Notes: generated from the letters alone by a model not told the origin. A stretch of 64,000 nt of DNA from Andrena cerasifolii (GCF_050908995.1 NC_135119.1:4216001-4280000); one strand, 5' to 3'. Counted from the first letter of the stretch, positions 32,910 to 44,320 are shown. Numbers and translations: made by a program.

Positions 32910-33942
32910 CGTATTCCCATGCCTCGGCGATCGTTTCAACAAGTAACGAAACTTACATACTGAAGGATTCGTTGTAACAATCATCAGTAAACGATTGTTC
33001 CTACAGTTCCTTTACCGAATCGTCGTTTGGTTGTTACTCGTTTCTAAAAGTCTTACTTTTAGCACCCTTTCGCAAGAACACTGGCTCCTTTCTTATTTCG
33101 CTCCATAAAAGAACGTAGCACGCCAGGCCTGAATAAAACTTTCACCCTTAACTTGTTGAAGCCGATACTCTTGAATCGACTTCTCTTGAAGGCTTCCATA
33201 AAAAAACGAATTGAAAATGGCATCGTAATCGCAGAAAAAATGTGAACGCGCTACTAGAGTACTCTGTTTCTTAAGTGTACAAACATAAAAAGTACGCACC
33301 TACTCTTGCTTCTTTTGCTATAACAGCAATTTCAGTTATTTCACCGTAGTTTTACATTCAGTTCGAAAGTTTCTCTCTCAAAATTTGTACTATTGTAGAA
33401 TGCAGTACATCTATTTTGATGTTTTACAAGATTTTATACTTACGTAGATTGTACTCATCAGATTCATATTAATGCAAAAGTAAATAAGTTCCAGCATGAC
33501 GTGTAAGAAATGTTTAAAAAATTGGAATCATATAATAACAAATGTACCGAAGTCAGTAAATATATCAAAAGTCCACGAATTTTATAAATTTCTGTAAAAA
33601 AAGAACTAAAAATAGTTAGTTCTTTTCATGAATCGCTTGTTTCAGTGACAAGTATGAACCTTTTTGGGGCTCAAATGATACAAAATCGGTATTTCGCTAA
33701 TAACTCGAAAACAGTTAGTTCCACCGAAAAATGTTTTAGACAAAAATTAAAGAGCATTAAATTCTGCAGAAAAAAGGTTATGTAATATTTTTTCGTAAAT
33801 GCAACCGTTCTTTTGATAACGCCCGGGAAACGTGCTCCTACCATAGTGTCACATTGCTATCCAAATCATCCGGGTGGTACAGTGTAGGGCGCGTTGCTTT
33901 TACGTGGTTCCCCCTACAGGCCTAATTCACATTACCCGGAAT
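32910..33942. other. Unassigned DNA
   Basis: No gene recognised. 32940-33030 has two loosely inverted words around cgattgttcctacag. The minus-strand frame 33093-33299 has no known domain. Confidence 0.4.
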
Positions 33943-34800
33943 TTAACATTCTTTTCTCTTTGGCGGGGGGACTGGTAAAGTTGCTCCTACTGTTGCCTTC
34001 ATCCCAGTCTTCGGAATCGCTGGATGTACTTGTGTCCACCGCGCCGTGACTCCGTAATCTTCCTCCGATGTTGCTACATCGATGGTATCGTTGTCTTCTT
34101 CATCTATTATTTCGATTCGCGTAGCATTAAGACAAAGGTTGTACATGGCAGATTCCGCAAATGTTGGTGCATTTCAATCCACTCTTCCGGCAACCACATC
34201 CCACTCCACACCTTTGTGGCAATCGCAGGAAATAAGGACCACCACTGGTGCTGGCTGCTGTGACATACGAATTGGTATTGACTTGTTATTTTGCATCCCC
34301 ATGTTTCGGCACATGAATCGTTACTACGTCATTGTTGTGAACGGCGGTGTACTCGGTACGAGTGTTCTCGAATCGCTGCTGCTGTTGGTGGTGATTGAGC
34401 CAAGTTGCATGGCTTATTTCTTCTATCTCCTATTAAAAGATCTGTAGTCATCGATAGATTTCGCGGAGTGAGGCGCTCCAAAGCAACGCGTTCTCTAGCT
34501 GCTGTGATTTTCTTCCGCGAAGCATTGGGTTTATTAAAAATCGCAGCATCCTCTCTCAAATCTTGTCTTCTCTGCAAGAGCTTGCACAGTGTTGCTTTTC
34601 CCTTGCCAAAAACTGCTGGTGTCGTGTCGCATCTGCTAAACGCATGGGCAAAAAGAATGTTTTCTCTGCACATTTCGGAGTCATGTTGGAATTGGGCAGC
34701 GTTTCCAACAACAACTACTTTCTCATCCGCAGACCAGCGGCGGTAGCCGTGATGAATACACCGGTTCTTGTTAGAATCATTATCGTAGTCAGTTGAACAA
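33943..34800 (-). pseudogene. Broken PIN/XPG-like nuclease plus CXC-domain gene, transposon-associated type
   Basis: On the minus strand one frame runs from about 34800 to 34329 and contains ILFAHAFSRCDTTPAVFGKGK, then SPPTAAAIREHSYRV. The G/R-C-D-T block followed by G-K-G-K resembles the helix-hairpin region of FEN1/XPG-type PIN nucleases, and the PPT...HSYRV block occurs in multi-copy arthropod proteins of this class. Further along, after frame changes, come ISCDCHKG, VGCGCRKSGLKC and ICGIC, a tesmin/TSO1-like CXC zinc-binding domain, followed by an acidic tail (IIDEEDNDTID). At least two frameshifts and one stop break it. I saw no flanking terminal repeats. Role: unknown; the family resemblance is from memory. 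Confidence 0.65.
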
Positions 34801-35083
34801 CAATCCCTTACTGAAGAACATTACTGGTATAAGACAATGCAATACCCCATTCCAAATCAAACATAAACTACCCTATCAAGCACTATCGATATTCATAGAA
34901 TAAAACATAATTTAAATACACAAGATACGTTCCTTGTAATCTGCAAATGCTGAAAATAGGTTTTTTATCTTACATAGTTTTCCTATTCTAGAATCACTAT
35001 CAACAATAGAAATAGACACAAACAGTTAAGACAATCCCACCGAACAAGCGTAAACAATGTAAGTACACGGGACTGATTCAATA
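34801..35083. other. Unassigned DNA
   Basis: AT-rich, no feature seen. It may hold the 5' part of the broken nuclease/CXC gene, but I cannot follow it. Confidence 0.4.
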
Positions 35084-35703
35084 CGCTAGGTCAGGCCTTC
35101 CCAAGTAGGGGAAATGCACTCCTAAAACAGATGTTTCGGTTCTCCCTCCACCGGTGCGCCTTCAGCTAAGGTGGGACGACTCCTACTACCCTTTCTCCGA
35201 GGAGACAGTAACGCCGCTAGGAAGCATGTTGGGGCGCTTTAGGGCGAAAGTACCAAATGTGTCAAATTTTTATAGGAAATTTCATAATGACTTAAAAATA
35301 GTAGGAAAAATGAAAATTTAAACTAGCATTTCAAAATGACGTAAAAAGAATTACAAAATGTATTACATACATTGTTAAATTAAAATTTAAACTAGCATTT
35401 CAAAATGACGTAAAAAGAATTACAAAAAATGTATTACATACATTGTTAATTTAAAATTTAACTAGCTTAAATTTTAATTTTTCCTACTATTTTTAAGTCA
35501 TTATGAAATTTCCTATAAAAATTTGACACATTTGGTACTTTCGCCCTAAAGCGCCCAATATGCTTCCCAGCGACGTTACTATCTCCTCGGAGAAAGGGTT
35601 GTAGGAGTCGTCCCGCCTTAGCTGAAGGCGCACCGGTGGAGGGAGAACCGAAACATCTGTTTTAGGAGTGCATTTCCCCTATTTTGGAAGGCCTGCGCTA
35701 GGT
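35084..35703. mobile_element. Palindromic hAT-type element with perfect 8-bp TSD
   Basis: CGCTAGGT is duplicated at 35084-35091 and 35696-35703. Termini CAGGCCTTCCCAAGTAGGG and, minus strand, CAGGCCTTCCAAAATAGGG lead into inverted arms of more than 200 bp, so the 604-bp element is essentially one hairpin. The middle has a 69-bp tandem duplication (starts near 35313 and 35382, both aaaatttaaactagcatt). Confidence 0.92.
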
Positions 35704-35825
35704 AAAGGTTATTAGGTTAATCAGGGACTAGGCTTAAGAGAGTATATTTTGTCTAAGTACATTGATATATTAAGACTACTTATATATATTATGTACATAC
35801 TGTTATTTTCTTAATAAAGTTTATT

Positions 35826-36022
35826 ATTTTAAAAAATTTAAAAAATTAAAAAACCCGACTGCTTAAAAAACATTACAAAATTAAATTAATAAAAAAAACA
35901 TTAAAAAAATTAATTTTTAATTTAATTTTCTTATTAATTTAATTTTTTGAATGTTTTTTTATTAATTTAATTTTTTAATGTTTTTTAAGCAGTCGGGTTT
36001 TTTAATTTTTTAAATTTTTATT
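35826..36022. repeat. A/T-rich palindrome
   Basis: aaaaaacccgactgctt near 35850 is mirrored by aagcagtcgggtttttt near 35987. Between them the sequence is almost pure A/T with ttaatttaatttt repeats. It may be an element or a replication-slippage product; no target duplication was identified. Confidence 0.7.
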
Positions 36023-36211
36023 TAATTTTTTTTTAATGTTTTTTATTTTTTTTATATCCTATAACATTCGGAACGTCAAGACAATTCTAAAGACATCTCA
36101 TTTGTCCAAATCGGAGTATCTGTACAGACTCTAGAGCGTAACATGGACATACAAACGTAGCCTCATAAACACAATACCCTCCTTTGCGTGCCGCAGTCGG
36201 GTAAAAAAAAA

Positions 36212-36305
36212 GGTTCTCGTTAGATCACCGAAGTTAAGCGTCACGGAGCGGTGTACTGGGGATAGATGGGTGACCACCTTTTTCCCGGTGCGCTGCTGCT
36301 GTTAG
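36212..36305 (+). ncRNA. 5S-rRNA-derived sequence (pseudogene or SINE head)
   Basis: From 36212 the sequence follows the insect 5S rRNA closely: ggttctcgttagatcacc, gaagttaagcg, then gatagatgggtgaccacc and a cggtgcgctgctgctg end. The box A region (agttaagcg) and box C region (gatgggtgacc), which form the internal RNA polymerase III promoter, are recognisable. The first 35 or so bases of 5S are not recognisable, the stem partner is altered, and no T-run terminator follows. The downstream 100 bp end in an aaacaaaatacaaatac tail, so a 5S-headed SINE is possible. A functional 5S gene is unlikely. Confidence 0.75.
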
Positions 36306-36409
36306 GACCCGAAGGAGAGAGGAAGGAAAAATGGAATGAGTAATGTTCGTTGGGCGTCCAATCCTGTGTAAATGACACAGGAAAAACAAAATACAAATAC
36401 AAATTCTTT

Positions 36410-38036
36410 TCCGCATGCCAAGAAACAAGTGAGATGGCACTTTGTCCAATCAAAACATCTGCGCAATTTTAATGAAATTATTCACCATGAACGTATTGAG
36501 CACGTGTTATTGCAAGAACAGTTGCATTTACGAAAAAGTATTATAGAACCTTTTTTATGCAGAATTCAATGCTCCTTAATTTTTGTTTAAAGCATTTTTC
36601 AGTAGTACTAACTGTTTTTTAGTTACTATCGATTTTCTACATTTGACCCATTTAAGAAAAGTGAACTTTAGAGAGGTAGATATTGTTAATGTAGTGTATT
36701 GAATTTTCCAGAGAGGAAGGAACCTTTTCACGGTACACAAAATATTTAGAACAATTCAGCAGAACATGTTCCACGGTGATTTAACAATTTCTTCGACATC
36801 AAATAGAATGATTGAATTTTGTACGATCTATCAGTCGATGTAATATTATTTGTTGCTATTGATTGAGTCCAGTCATGAATTTATCCTTATTTATACAAAA
36901 AGTGTTCATTAATTTCTACAGTATATGCTGTAGAAGTTTTCTATTCACTGTTCTATAATTAGTAAAGTCTATCTTTACAATATTTTTGAATATCAGTGAA
37001 AGAATTTTTTTTGAGTCCTTTTTGGTATTTATAAACTCGAAACTTCGTTCGCTGTTCCGTCCGCTGTTTCATTGCCAACAATACCGGCGTAAAAATAATT
37101 GTTCTCTCCTTTTCAGTTGCAAAGTGATTGGTCAAAGAGTAGCATCGTGTAGTCTAGTTTCAGGAAAATTCACATCGCCGCGGCATCGAACGTATCGCTT
37201 CGTGACATCGCCACTGGCGGCGTTATCCTTAAACCCACCCTTCCGGCATCCCTTACTCATTCTATCCACGCTTCGCTCGACGATATTTCCTCGACACTCC
37301 ACGAATCCCGACCGCGCTCTGCCGACCGTAGCTTTAATTACCAACAAAGCGTTTCAAGCAACGTGACATAATTATCCAGGGGACAACTACCAGGAGACGC
37401 TTAAACAGTTTACTTTGTCGTCGGCGCCGGTCGATTCGCGTCGAATCAGAAAAATGGATGGAAAGTTTAGGATAGACCTAATTAGAAATACACTTTGCAG
37501 GAACCGTCGCAAAGGGATTGCCCCGGGCTGTGTTATTCGATTAGAGTCTCGTTCCGGGTATTTCGTCAGCCAGCTGGATGAAGAATTTTGTTACGTTTGC
37601 GGTAGTTGGTGCCCAGTTTTAAATATACTCTATGCACGCCACTGCAACGGGGAATAAATAGACGATTGTCGTTATCACGTGATAATGGTTTAATGTATTC
37701 GAGATGCACTCGTTGAAGACACGAGTGGTTCTTTAATTTCAAACTTTCCGCGCCGCTGGTTTTACAAAATGTTTCAAGTGGCTTCGCAGAGTGGGGATTA
37801 AGTTTGGTGTACTGTGGCAGCATCGAGTTCAGCACACAGTAAATAAAAGAAATGGAACAAAAAAATATGATGTTACGTTTCATTTGTCTGTAGTTATGGA
37901 CTGGTGCCCGCTTGCAATGTGAATTTAATCTTTACGTAAAATGTCAGTTGATATTATCTGCTAAAAAGTGTGATATTGGAGAGTTTGTGACGTAATTTAT
38001 GGTGTACCAAGAGAGGGGCTCACTCTTCGTGTAAGA
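36410..38036. other. Unassigned DNA with a CpG-richer stretch
   Basis: 37040-37660 is GC- and CpG-richer and has overlapping frames on both strands (36986-37366, 37132-37347, 37415-37657) without known domains. It has no partner repeat here and may be unique host sequence. The rest is AT-rich and featureless. Confidence 0.35.
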
Positions 38037-38724
38037 TTAAGGGGTTACATGAACTTGGCAGGTCAGCAAGTAGGGTCAATTTTATGATTTTTTTTTTAAC
38101 ATAAAGAAGCGTCGTATTTAAAAATCAAGATGTACACCTTGTTGTGTATAAAATAAGCTGTATTCTCTTCAAAAAGATATTTGATATCTTCAGAAACGGT
38201 GTCCCAAGGCCTCTTCGTAGTTACAGACTTACAGCATTTGCGGGACCGAAAATATCTCAGGGATTAGTGAATAAAATTTCGCTCGAATATTCTTAAGACT
38301 ACAATCTAGTGCTTGTCGAGATGATTTTTCGATTAGGGTCTTGTTTTGTTTTCTATTAACAAAAGAAAATGAAAACTTCACATGAAAATCACATGCTTGA
38401 ATTTGAGTAGCTGCCATTTTTCAAAAACCAAGTTTCTTGAAAATCGGTGCCGACCAGTGCTAGATTATAGTCTTAAGAAGATTCCTGCAAAATTTTATCC
38501 AAATCGGTCCAGTAATCTCTGAGATATTTTTGATACCGCAAATGCTGTAACGATAAAAAGGCCTTGGGAGAAAGGGCTGCTATGGCAGCATTTCTTAAAA
38601 TAACAAATTTCTTTTTGAAGAGAATACAGCTAAATTTATACACACCAAAGTGTATATCTTGATTTTTAAATATGACGTTTCTTTATGTGAAAAAAAATCA
38701 TAAAAGTGACCCTATTTTCCGGCC
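38037..38724. mobile_element. Palindromic TTAAGGGG-type element, right end lost
   Basis: TTAA (38037) is followed by GGGGTTACATGAACTTGGCA. The arms are inverted: agtagggtcaattttatg near 38070 against cataaaagtgacccta near 38698, aaatcaagatgtacacc against its complement, and ccaaggcctcttc against ccttggg. The right terminal 30 bp and TTAA are missing, so the copy is end-truncated. The middle resembles nothing else here. Confidence 0.7.
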
Positions 38725-39675
38725 ATACAAAAGTATATTCAAAATGCAAAATAAAAGTTTGGTGTACGAACCTTTATTATTAAGAAATACAATTTTAAAA
38801 CCTCGTTTAGTACACGTCAACATCACTAAAATGATCAAAATACAGGAGTAAATATGAATTCTTGTTAAAAAACAAACCGGGACTGTCACGAATCAACATT
38901 GAAGCAAAAATCGAGTTAAAAATGGAACCGATTTTTACTTCAGTGCGCACACACTTGACCGACTTTAAAAGTCGATTTTTTCCAACGCGAAATCCTGTTC
39001 GAAAAAAATTAATCGAAACTTTCAAACTAGTTTTCAAACTAGGTTCATTTTATTTAGAGTCGTGAAGTATTTAATGATAAATTCTGCTAATTTTTACTCA
39101 GATGCGAAAATGCCAGATGAATTTTCCAAATCGATTTTTTCGAAAACGTAGCCTCGGATGAAAAAATTGCATTCCATATATTCGACTTATTTCTACACGA
39201 AGACTCGTTACCAATACTCCCTCCACTTTCAACTCTAAGAAAAAGTATACTTGTTTGCAGTTTTTTCCCCGATGTGTAGAAATGGGAGCTGACGCAAACA
39301 AACTTAATTCCTCTTTCTGATCGGCAGCAGCTCGGCCTTTGGCAAGTATGTACCGCCCGTGCATTCACACGTGATGTCGATTATACATTTAAGAAATTAC
39401 ATCGTTCGAAGGTTCGACCGAACAATAATCCTTTCAGGAAGGAACCATTCTCAAACGCTCGTGCAACCGACAGTAACGCCACAACGTAAAACAAATTCGA
39501 CAACAATGCCCCGCGAGATAACAATGGCGGCGACGTGAAAAACTCTACATAGGGCTTTGTACCCGACCTAATACACTACGAATCTCTCTTGAACCATTGT
39601 CACGCATTGTGGTATATGTATTTTCTGGAATTTGGTGAAAGTTCTGACAATAAACTTCTTTTCATTTATGCGACT
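38725..39675. other. Unassigned DNA
   Basis: Two overlapping minus-strand frames at 39087-39368 and others at 38698-39065 have no known domain. No repeat partner in the window. Confidence 0.4.
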
Positions 39676-39988
39676 TTAAACCTCGGAAGACGAATGGTGG
39701 GTCAGTTTGACCCGTAGCAACATTTCTATGGTAAACGGGGTTCACGAAAAAATTGAATATAAAATGAATTAATCCCACATAAATAGGTAATAAAAAAATA
39801 CATAAAAAAAAATCACGTACATTTGATACAGAAAATAGGTGTATCTCCTGTATGATTTTTACGAATAACGTTACTGTAATTTAGGCATCTTATACTATAT
39901 TTTGCCATTGCCGTCACAGATGTAACAGCGTGATCGACTTTGTCAGAGTTGGATCAAAATGATCCTGCATTCGTGGTACGAGGGTTAA
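39676..39988. mobile_element. TTAA-flanked MITE with paired 6-bp-stem hairpins
   Basis: TTAA at 39676-39679 and 39985-39988. Termini ACCTCGGAAGACGAATGG and, minus strand, CCCTCGTACCACGAATGC. About 20 bp inside each end lies a 15-base hairpin: GGGTCA-gtt-TGACCC on the left and GGATCA-aaa-TGATCC on the right (minus and plus strand read alike). Stem and loop length are the same while the sequence differs. 313 bp, no coding, piggyBac-type by target site. Confidence 0.85.
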
Positions 39989-40289
39989 AGTACTCAATAC
40001 TCATAAACTGCTTGTATGACAGAAATGATATAAACAAATGTTTTGAAATTGTTTGCTGTTTATGTATTCCTGTTCGCGTTTCCACCTTATTTTTTCACTT
40101 AACCAGAGCAACAAATGCAGCTGAACAATTTAGTGATGTTGGGATTGTTGGGAAACGATGGTTAAGAGGAGAAGGCCGTATAAATCCAACGAAAAATTGA
40201 AAAACAATTCCATAAACCGCTTCTAAAACGTTTCAACAATATATTCTCAAAGTTATAGGCCCAAATTCAACTCCGTATCGATACTATAG

Positions 40290-40700
40290 CCTGGTAAGTC
40301 AGCGCGCTCTGGAGAGCCTAGCCAGAGTTAGGCGATGGGGCCTAAGTGATGGAGGGGGAAACACCTACACGAGCGGTGGTAATGCGCCGCGAACTGACGC
40401 CAGCGCCAAGCCAGTCAAGTGGCCCCAACGCGAAGTCAGCCACGGTCAACCAGCGCCGCAGGGAAATAGGCCGGTATTCATAGTCGCTACTTATTCTTAA
40501 GCAAATGCTTAAGCATTCGGCATCCTTTACTAGCTACTAGGTTAGTAGAGCATGCCGCATGCTTAAGCATTTGCTTAAGAATAAGTAGCGACTATGAATA
40601 CCGGCCATAGATTGTCGACACTGGTTAGCCGTGGCTAGCTTCGCGTTGGGGCCACTTGACTGGCTTGGCGCTGGCGTCAGTTCACACCTCTGAACTTTTA
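40290..40700. repeat. GC-rich palindromic element interrupted by a MITE
   Basis: The arms gaactgacgccagcgcc (40391) and ggcgctggcgtcagtt (ending 40682) are inverted and share agtggccccaacgcgaag. The left part, gatggagggggaaacacc and gagcggtggtaatgcg, is shared with the palindrome at 41860-42010, defining a family. A 138-bp Harbinger-like MITE is inserted near the centre. Confidence 0.75.
40466..40609. mobile_element. 138-bp Harbinger-like MITE, copy 2
   Basis: Element 40469-40606, termini GGCCGGTATTCATAGTCG on both strands, flanked by ATA. The inner parts cttattcttaagcaaatgc and cattcggcatcc match the copy at 24830-24967, with the same total length. Its inverted repeats are more perfect than in copy 1. 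Confidence 0.85.
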
Positions 40701-40722
40701 TGTTAGGAGAACACTTATAGAT

Positions 40723-41412
40723 GTTATGTCTAGGGATGGAGTGCAAAATCACTAACAGTGATTTATCACAGTGATCGCAGAATCATGATCACGGTCGTGA
40801 ATGAAGTTAAATCACGGCCGTGATCATGATTTTCTTAACTTAAGTGAATTGCTTACTGTCATCGTAATTCTTGATCTTGATTGAAATATTTTTTATAAAA
40901 TACTTCAATATAGCTTGTGTCATAGTCAAAGCGTGCTAATTCAGCGAATATATACCTAGTATATACATTCATAAATAGTCAATGTATGCACGCACTGATT
41001 TCATTGGCTAAATTATTCAAATATACGTTATACTTTTTACCTAAAATGAAGAAATATTCGTTAATTTAAATAGATCAAGAACGATTACATTGCTTCAAAA
41101 TATACAACTAAGATTCTATGAGCACAGTGAGGACTTGAGAATGTTTTGAGAGAAAGTAGAAATTGGGGTTATGTGGCGCGTGCAAAGAGCAGTTATGCTT
41201 TCCACCAATCAGATCGCGAAAATCGTAAATCACTGTTCTGCCTGCACCAATCAGAAGCGATCACGAACATCACGGATCACTGTTCTGCCTGCACCAATCA
41301 GAAGCGATCACGAAAATCACAGATCACTGTAAAAAACCCCGTGATTAAGAATGAACGTGATCGGATCACTCGTGATTCACAAATCACGGTTCTAGCCAAC
41401 ACTAGTTATGTC
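40723..41412. mobile_element. hAT-type element with perfect 8-bp TSD and GTGATCAC iterons
   Basis: GTTATGTC is duplicated at 40723-40730 and 41405-41412. Termini TAGGGATGGAGTGCAAAAT and, minus strand, TAGTGTTGGCTAGAACC are only partly similar. The subterminal DNA is packed with atcacggtcgtgat, gtgatcatgat and related self-complementary words (40757-40835; 41330-41392). A 47-bp tandem repeat (cactgttctgcctgcacc) lies at 41203-41330. No transposase. Confidence 0.85.
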
Positions 41413-41583
41413 TGTTACTCACTGGACACATGTTTCATCTAGATATTTGTTTATTAACTAACACATTACAGTTAAATACAAGAATGATAGAAAGTTAAGA
41501 TAAAACGTATATACATGTCACGGGGACTGATGCGAACTGGCGGCCGTACGCGAGCCTTAGAGCATATAGACATGGAGGTCTCA

Positions 41584-41857
41584 TTGAGAGCAAAGAGGAG
41601 ATATAATAAGAGGCGTCACTCGACAGGGACAGACATAAACTAGGGAAATCACTAGACAGCTAATTTAAATGCCCATTCGGCAATGATCGGTAAACCACGG
41701 TAAACTTCGGCAATAATCAGCAAATTGCGGTAAGGTATATTTAGTCGATTTGAATATCCCACTCGAATAGACAACCAATTTAAATGCCAAGGTCAAGTAA
41801 GGACTTCAAAGGTTCCACCCGGAGTGACGCCTCTTATTATATCTCCTCTTTGTTGAG
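41584..41857. mobile_element. 260-bp MITE with CAAAGAGGAGATA termini
   Basis: Inverted termini CAAAGAGGAGATATAATAAG at 41591 and, on the minus strand, at 41850 extend over about 30 bp. TTGAGAG is present on both sides (41584-41590, 41851-41857). A 7-bp duplication is unusual; an 8-bp one with one shifted base is possible. Confidence 0.75.
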
Positions 41858-41859
41858 AG

Positions 41860-42010
41860 CCCGAAACCAGAGTTACGAGCGATGGAGCCGCAGTGGAGGG
41901 GGAAACACCTACAGGAGCGGTGGTAATGCGTGCGTGACTGACGCAGGCGCAGTTGGTGTTTCCCCCTCCATTCACTGCGGTCCCATCGCTCCTAACTCTG
42001 CGCCGAGCAT
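41860..42010. repeat. GC-rich palindrome, family of 40290-40700
   Basis: ggagggggaaacacc at 41897 is mirrored by ggtgtttccccctcc at 41955, and gagttacgagcgatgg by ccatcgctcctaactc. It shares gagcggtggtaatgcg with the 40290-40700 element. The opposing open frames here reflect the palindrome. Confidence 0.75.
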
Positions 42011-42570
42011 ACCTAAAACGTGTTTTAAACACGTTTTCCTCGAAACCACGTTTTCAAAACTGGTGCCGGGGATAACTCAAAAACTATTTGACTAATCAAC
42101 TTCAAATTTTGTACACTTTTAGTTCATAAGGTTCCTCCGAATATGGACCACAAGGTTTAACCAAATTATTAATTTTAACCACTGTTTTTAAATAAATAAG
42201 ATGTGAATTTTTGGCGGAAATCATGCGTAATTGTTTGAAGTTCCGGCATTTTTAAAATATGCAATTTTTACACCATTCCTTGTTCATATGCTTACAATTG
42301 GCACATAAATTGAAAAAAAAATAATGGTCGCTGTCATATAATTACCAGAGATGCTACAACCGGCGCCGTTTTGCATCTCGAAAGAAAACCTATTTCAGAT
42401 ACTTCTCCATTTCTTTTGTATTTATTATAATTTTACTGTTTTAAAAAAATTGTTTATTTGTTACAACGTTAAATAAAGTACCCTTAAAGTTCCGAAACGA
42501 TTAGCGCATTGGTACATTTGCAAAAAAATCCTGAAAATTGATACAAAAATAAGCCGTTTATACGGGCTTC
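42011..42570. mobile_element. Fragment related to the 6805-7700 element interior
   Basis: aaacacgttttcctcgaaac followed by acgttttcaaaac and an actcaaaaactatttgac stretch parallels 7147-7225 (aaacatgtttttctcgaaac, gttctcaaaac). Only this part aligns; ends were not found. Confidence 0.45.
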
Positions 42571-44197
42571 TCCGCTTAACATAATATTCTAGTTGCTAGC
42601 TGGTGAATGTATCGAAATGGTAATAACGGGCATTTGTTTGCTGTATCCTAAAGTGTCACACTAAAGAAAGTCTGAAAGTTATAACTGGTAGACTTTTCAA
42701 TGACAGTTAATTAAAACTTCAACTGTTTAACTACGATACAAAAGTTGCTTTGTATTTCATTAACTTTGTGTTATCTTCGTAAACTCCTTGAACAGGTGCA
42801 ATGCTAATCAAGTAGGTGCATCCAAGTTTATTAATGTTTATTCGCATTCGCGTACAATCCTGTTCTTGACCCGCATACGTAAGAAATAAACGCACAGCAG
42901 CATACAACATGATTTTAAAGCATGGTCGGTTTTCGCTAGATTCAGCGTGATATAGCGTTTTAATTTTCATACGGTGACGGTTGCCGCAAACACACATTTA
43001 TCGTTCCGAGATTGATTTATATTGGACAGCCTAGACCGTGGATTGTATCGTTACGTAGCGGAGCTAACACTATCGTTTCTCCTTTTCCAGCAAAATGAAA
43101 AAGATTGTGTTAGGTGGAGGTTGCAAGAGTTTTAATTATGAAAAGAAATGCACCAGCGTTAACTGAGGAGTCCTTGTAGAAAATACTGTAAGTGCCAAAA
43201 TTGAAAGAAAATATTTGTTAGCGGAAAGTGTTCTACGCGCCAATGGTAATACTATAGTATTGAATTTGATGTTTGGCACTTACAGTGTTTCCTTCAACAA
43301 TTGCCCCGTACCTTAATAAAATAAATTAATGCTAATATTTAAAATAGTGAAATTCAATATATAATTATTTACGTTATACTGTATTATAAATGCAATATTA
43401 TGTTAATATGCTTACTCGGTGCAATTTTTTGAACACTTGTGGCAATTGCGGTGCAAAAATTACTATAATACGTTTCACACTAACTTGGCTGTTATATTTG
43501 GTAACGAAATTATCACCTCATTATATTTGCATTAGTAACGTCAAAAATGTATCGTACATTCGAAATAAAATGCAATTGATAAACGTTTGCAGATATTGGT
43601 AACCAAATTTTTTTACATCACGTGCATTCTGATGCTGACAACTGTGTTTACCTTACAAAAGATTGCTGTTTGCCATGGTTCAAAAGACTTCTCAAATAAA
43701 TCAGAAAATCTTAAAGGTTTATTATGTATTTATTAGCAACTAACAAACGCTGGTGGCCATAACAATTACAAAAGCACGTTCGGCTGCAGGTAACTAAATA
43801 ACCTGTTTGAATTGTTCGGTTCCTAGGAATGACCTACTGTGCGGATTACTAATGATCACTAGCCAGGCAACTGTAGTTTTAGGTGAATTCTGAACCGCCG
43901 ATTCTCCACATAGAAATTCCTAGATATTCACCTATCGGCTAAATACTGGTCATGCTCAACATGGCTTAACTTCCATAATGTAATGAGAATTAGTGTGTTC
44001 AGCGCAGCACATGCTTTACTTAAACTATTTGTGGCTACAAACAATTATTAGTGTACAATCTACAAACCTGTACGATTAGTAAGGCTTTTTAGGTTCTTTT
44101 TCAGAGTTCGATTATACGTGCCTATAGTTCAGTTTGTGCCTGTACTTTTGAAACACCCTGTACATTACCTCCACTGGGACAAAAAGGTTGACTTATA
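42571..44197. other. Unassigned AT-rich DNA
   Basis: The frames 42731-42997 (minus) and 43390-43602 (plus) have no recognisable domain. Only the small inverted repeat at 43185-43286 stands out. Confidence 0.45.
43185..43286. repeat. Short inverted-repeat element, ACTGTAAGTGCCAAA
   Basis: actgtaagtgccaaa at 43185 is mirrored by tttggcacttacagt ending at 43286. About 100 bp; no clear target duplication. Confidence 0.6.
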
Positions 44198-44315
44198 TTA
44201 AGGGTTCCTCCTGGTCTAAAAGTCGATTTTTTTTTTCATTTTTCGAATCTTCAACCTTTTAGGAAAACGTGATTAAAAGGATTTGTTGAAATTCGTAAAA
44301 TTCACAGGTGTGAAA
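44198..44315. mobile_element. Left end of the TTAAGGG(A/T)CCT element family
   Basis: TTAA then GGGTTCCTCCTGGTCTAAAA, followed by catttttcgaatcttcaac and gatttgttgaaattcgtaaa, parallels 6985-7100. The right end is missing; the copy breaks off just before the open frame at 44321. Confidence 0.7.
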
Positions 44316-44320
44316 AAAAT

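Noticed and set aside
34329..34746. Plus-strand frames (34082-34447, 34405-34746) as genes
   Set aside because: They are antisense to the recognisable PIN/CXC pseudogene.
36186..36305. Functional 5S rRNA gene
   Set aside because: The 5' third is unrecognisable, the stem is altered and no T-run terminator follows.
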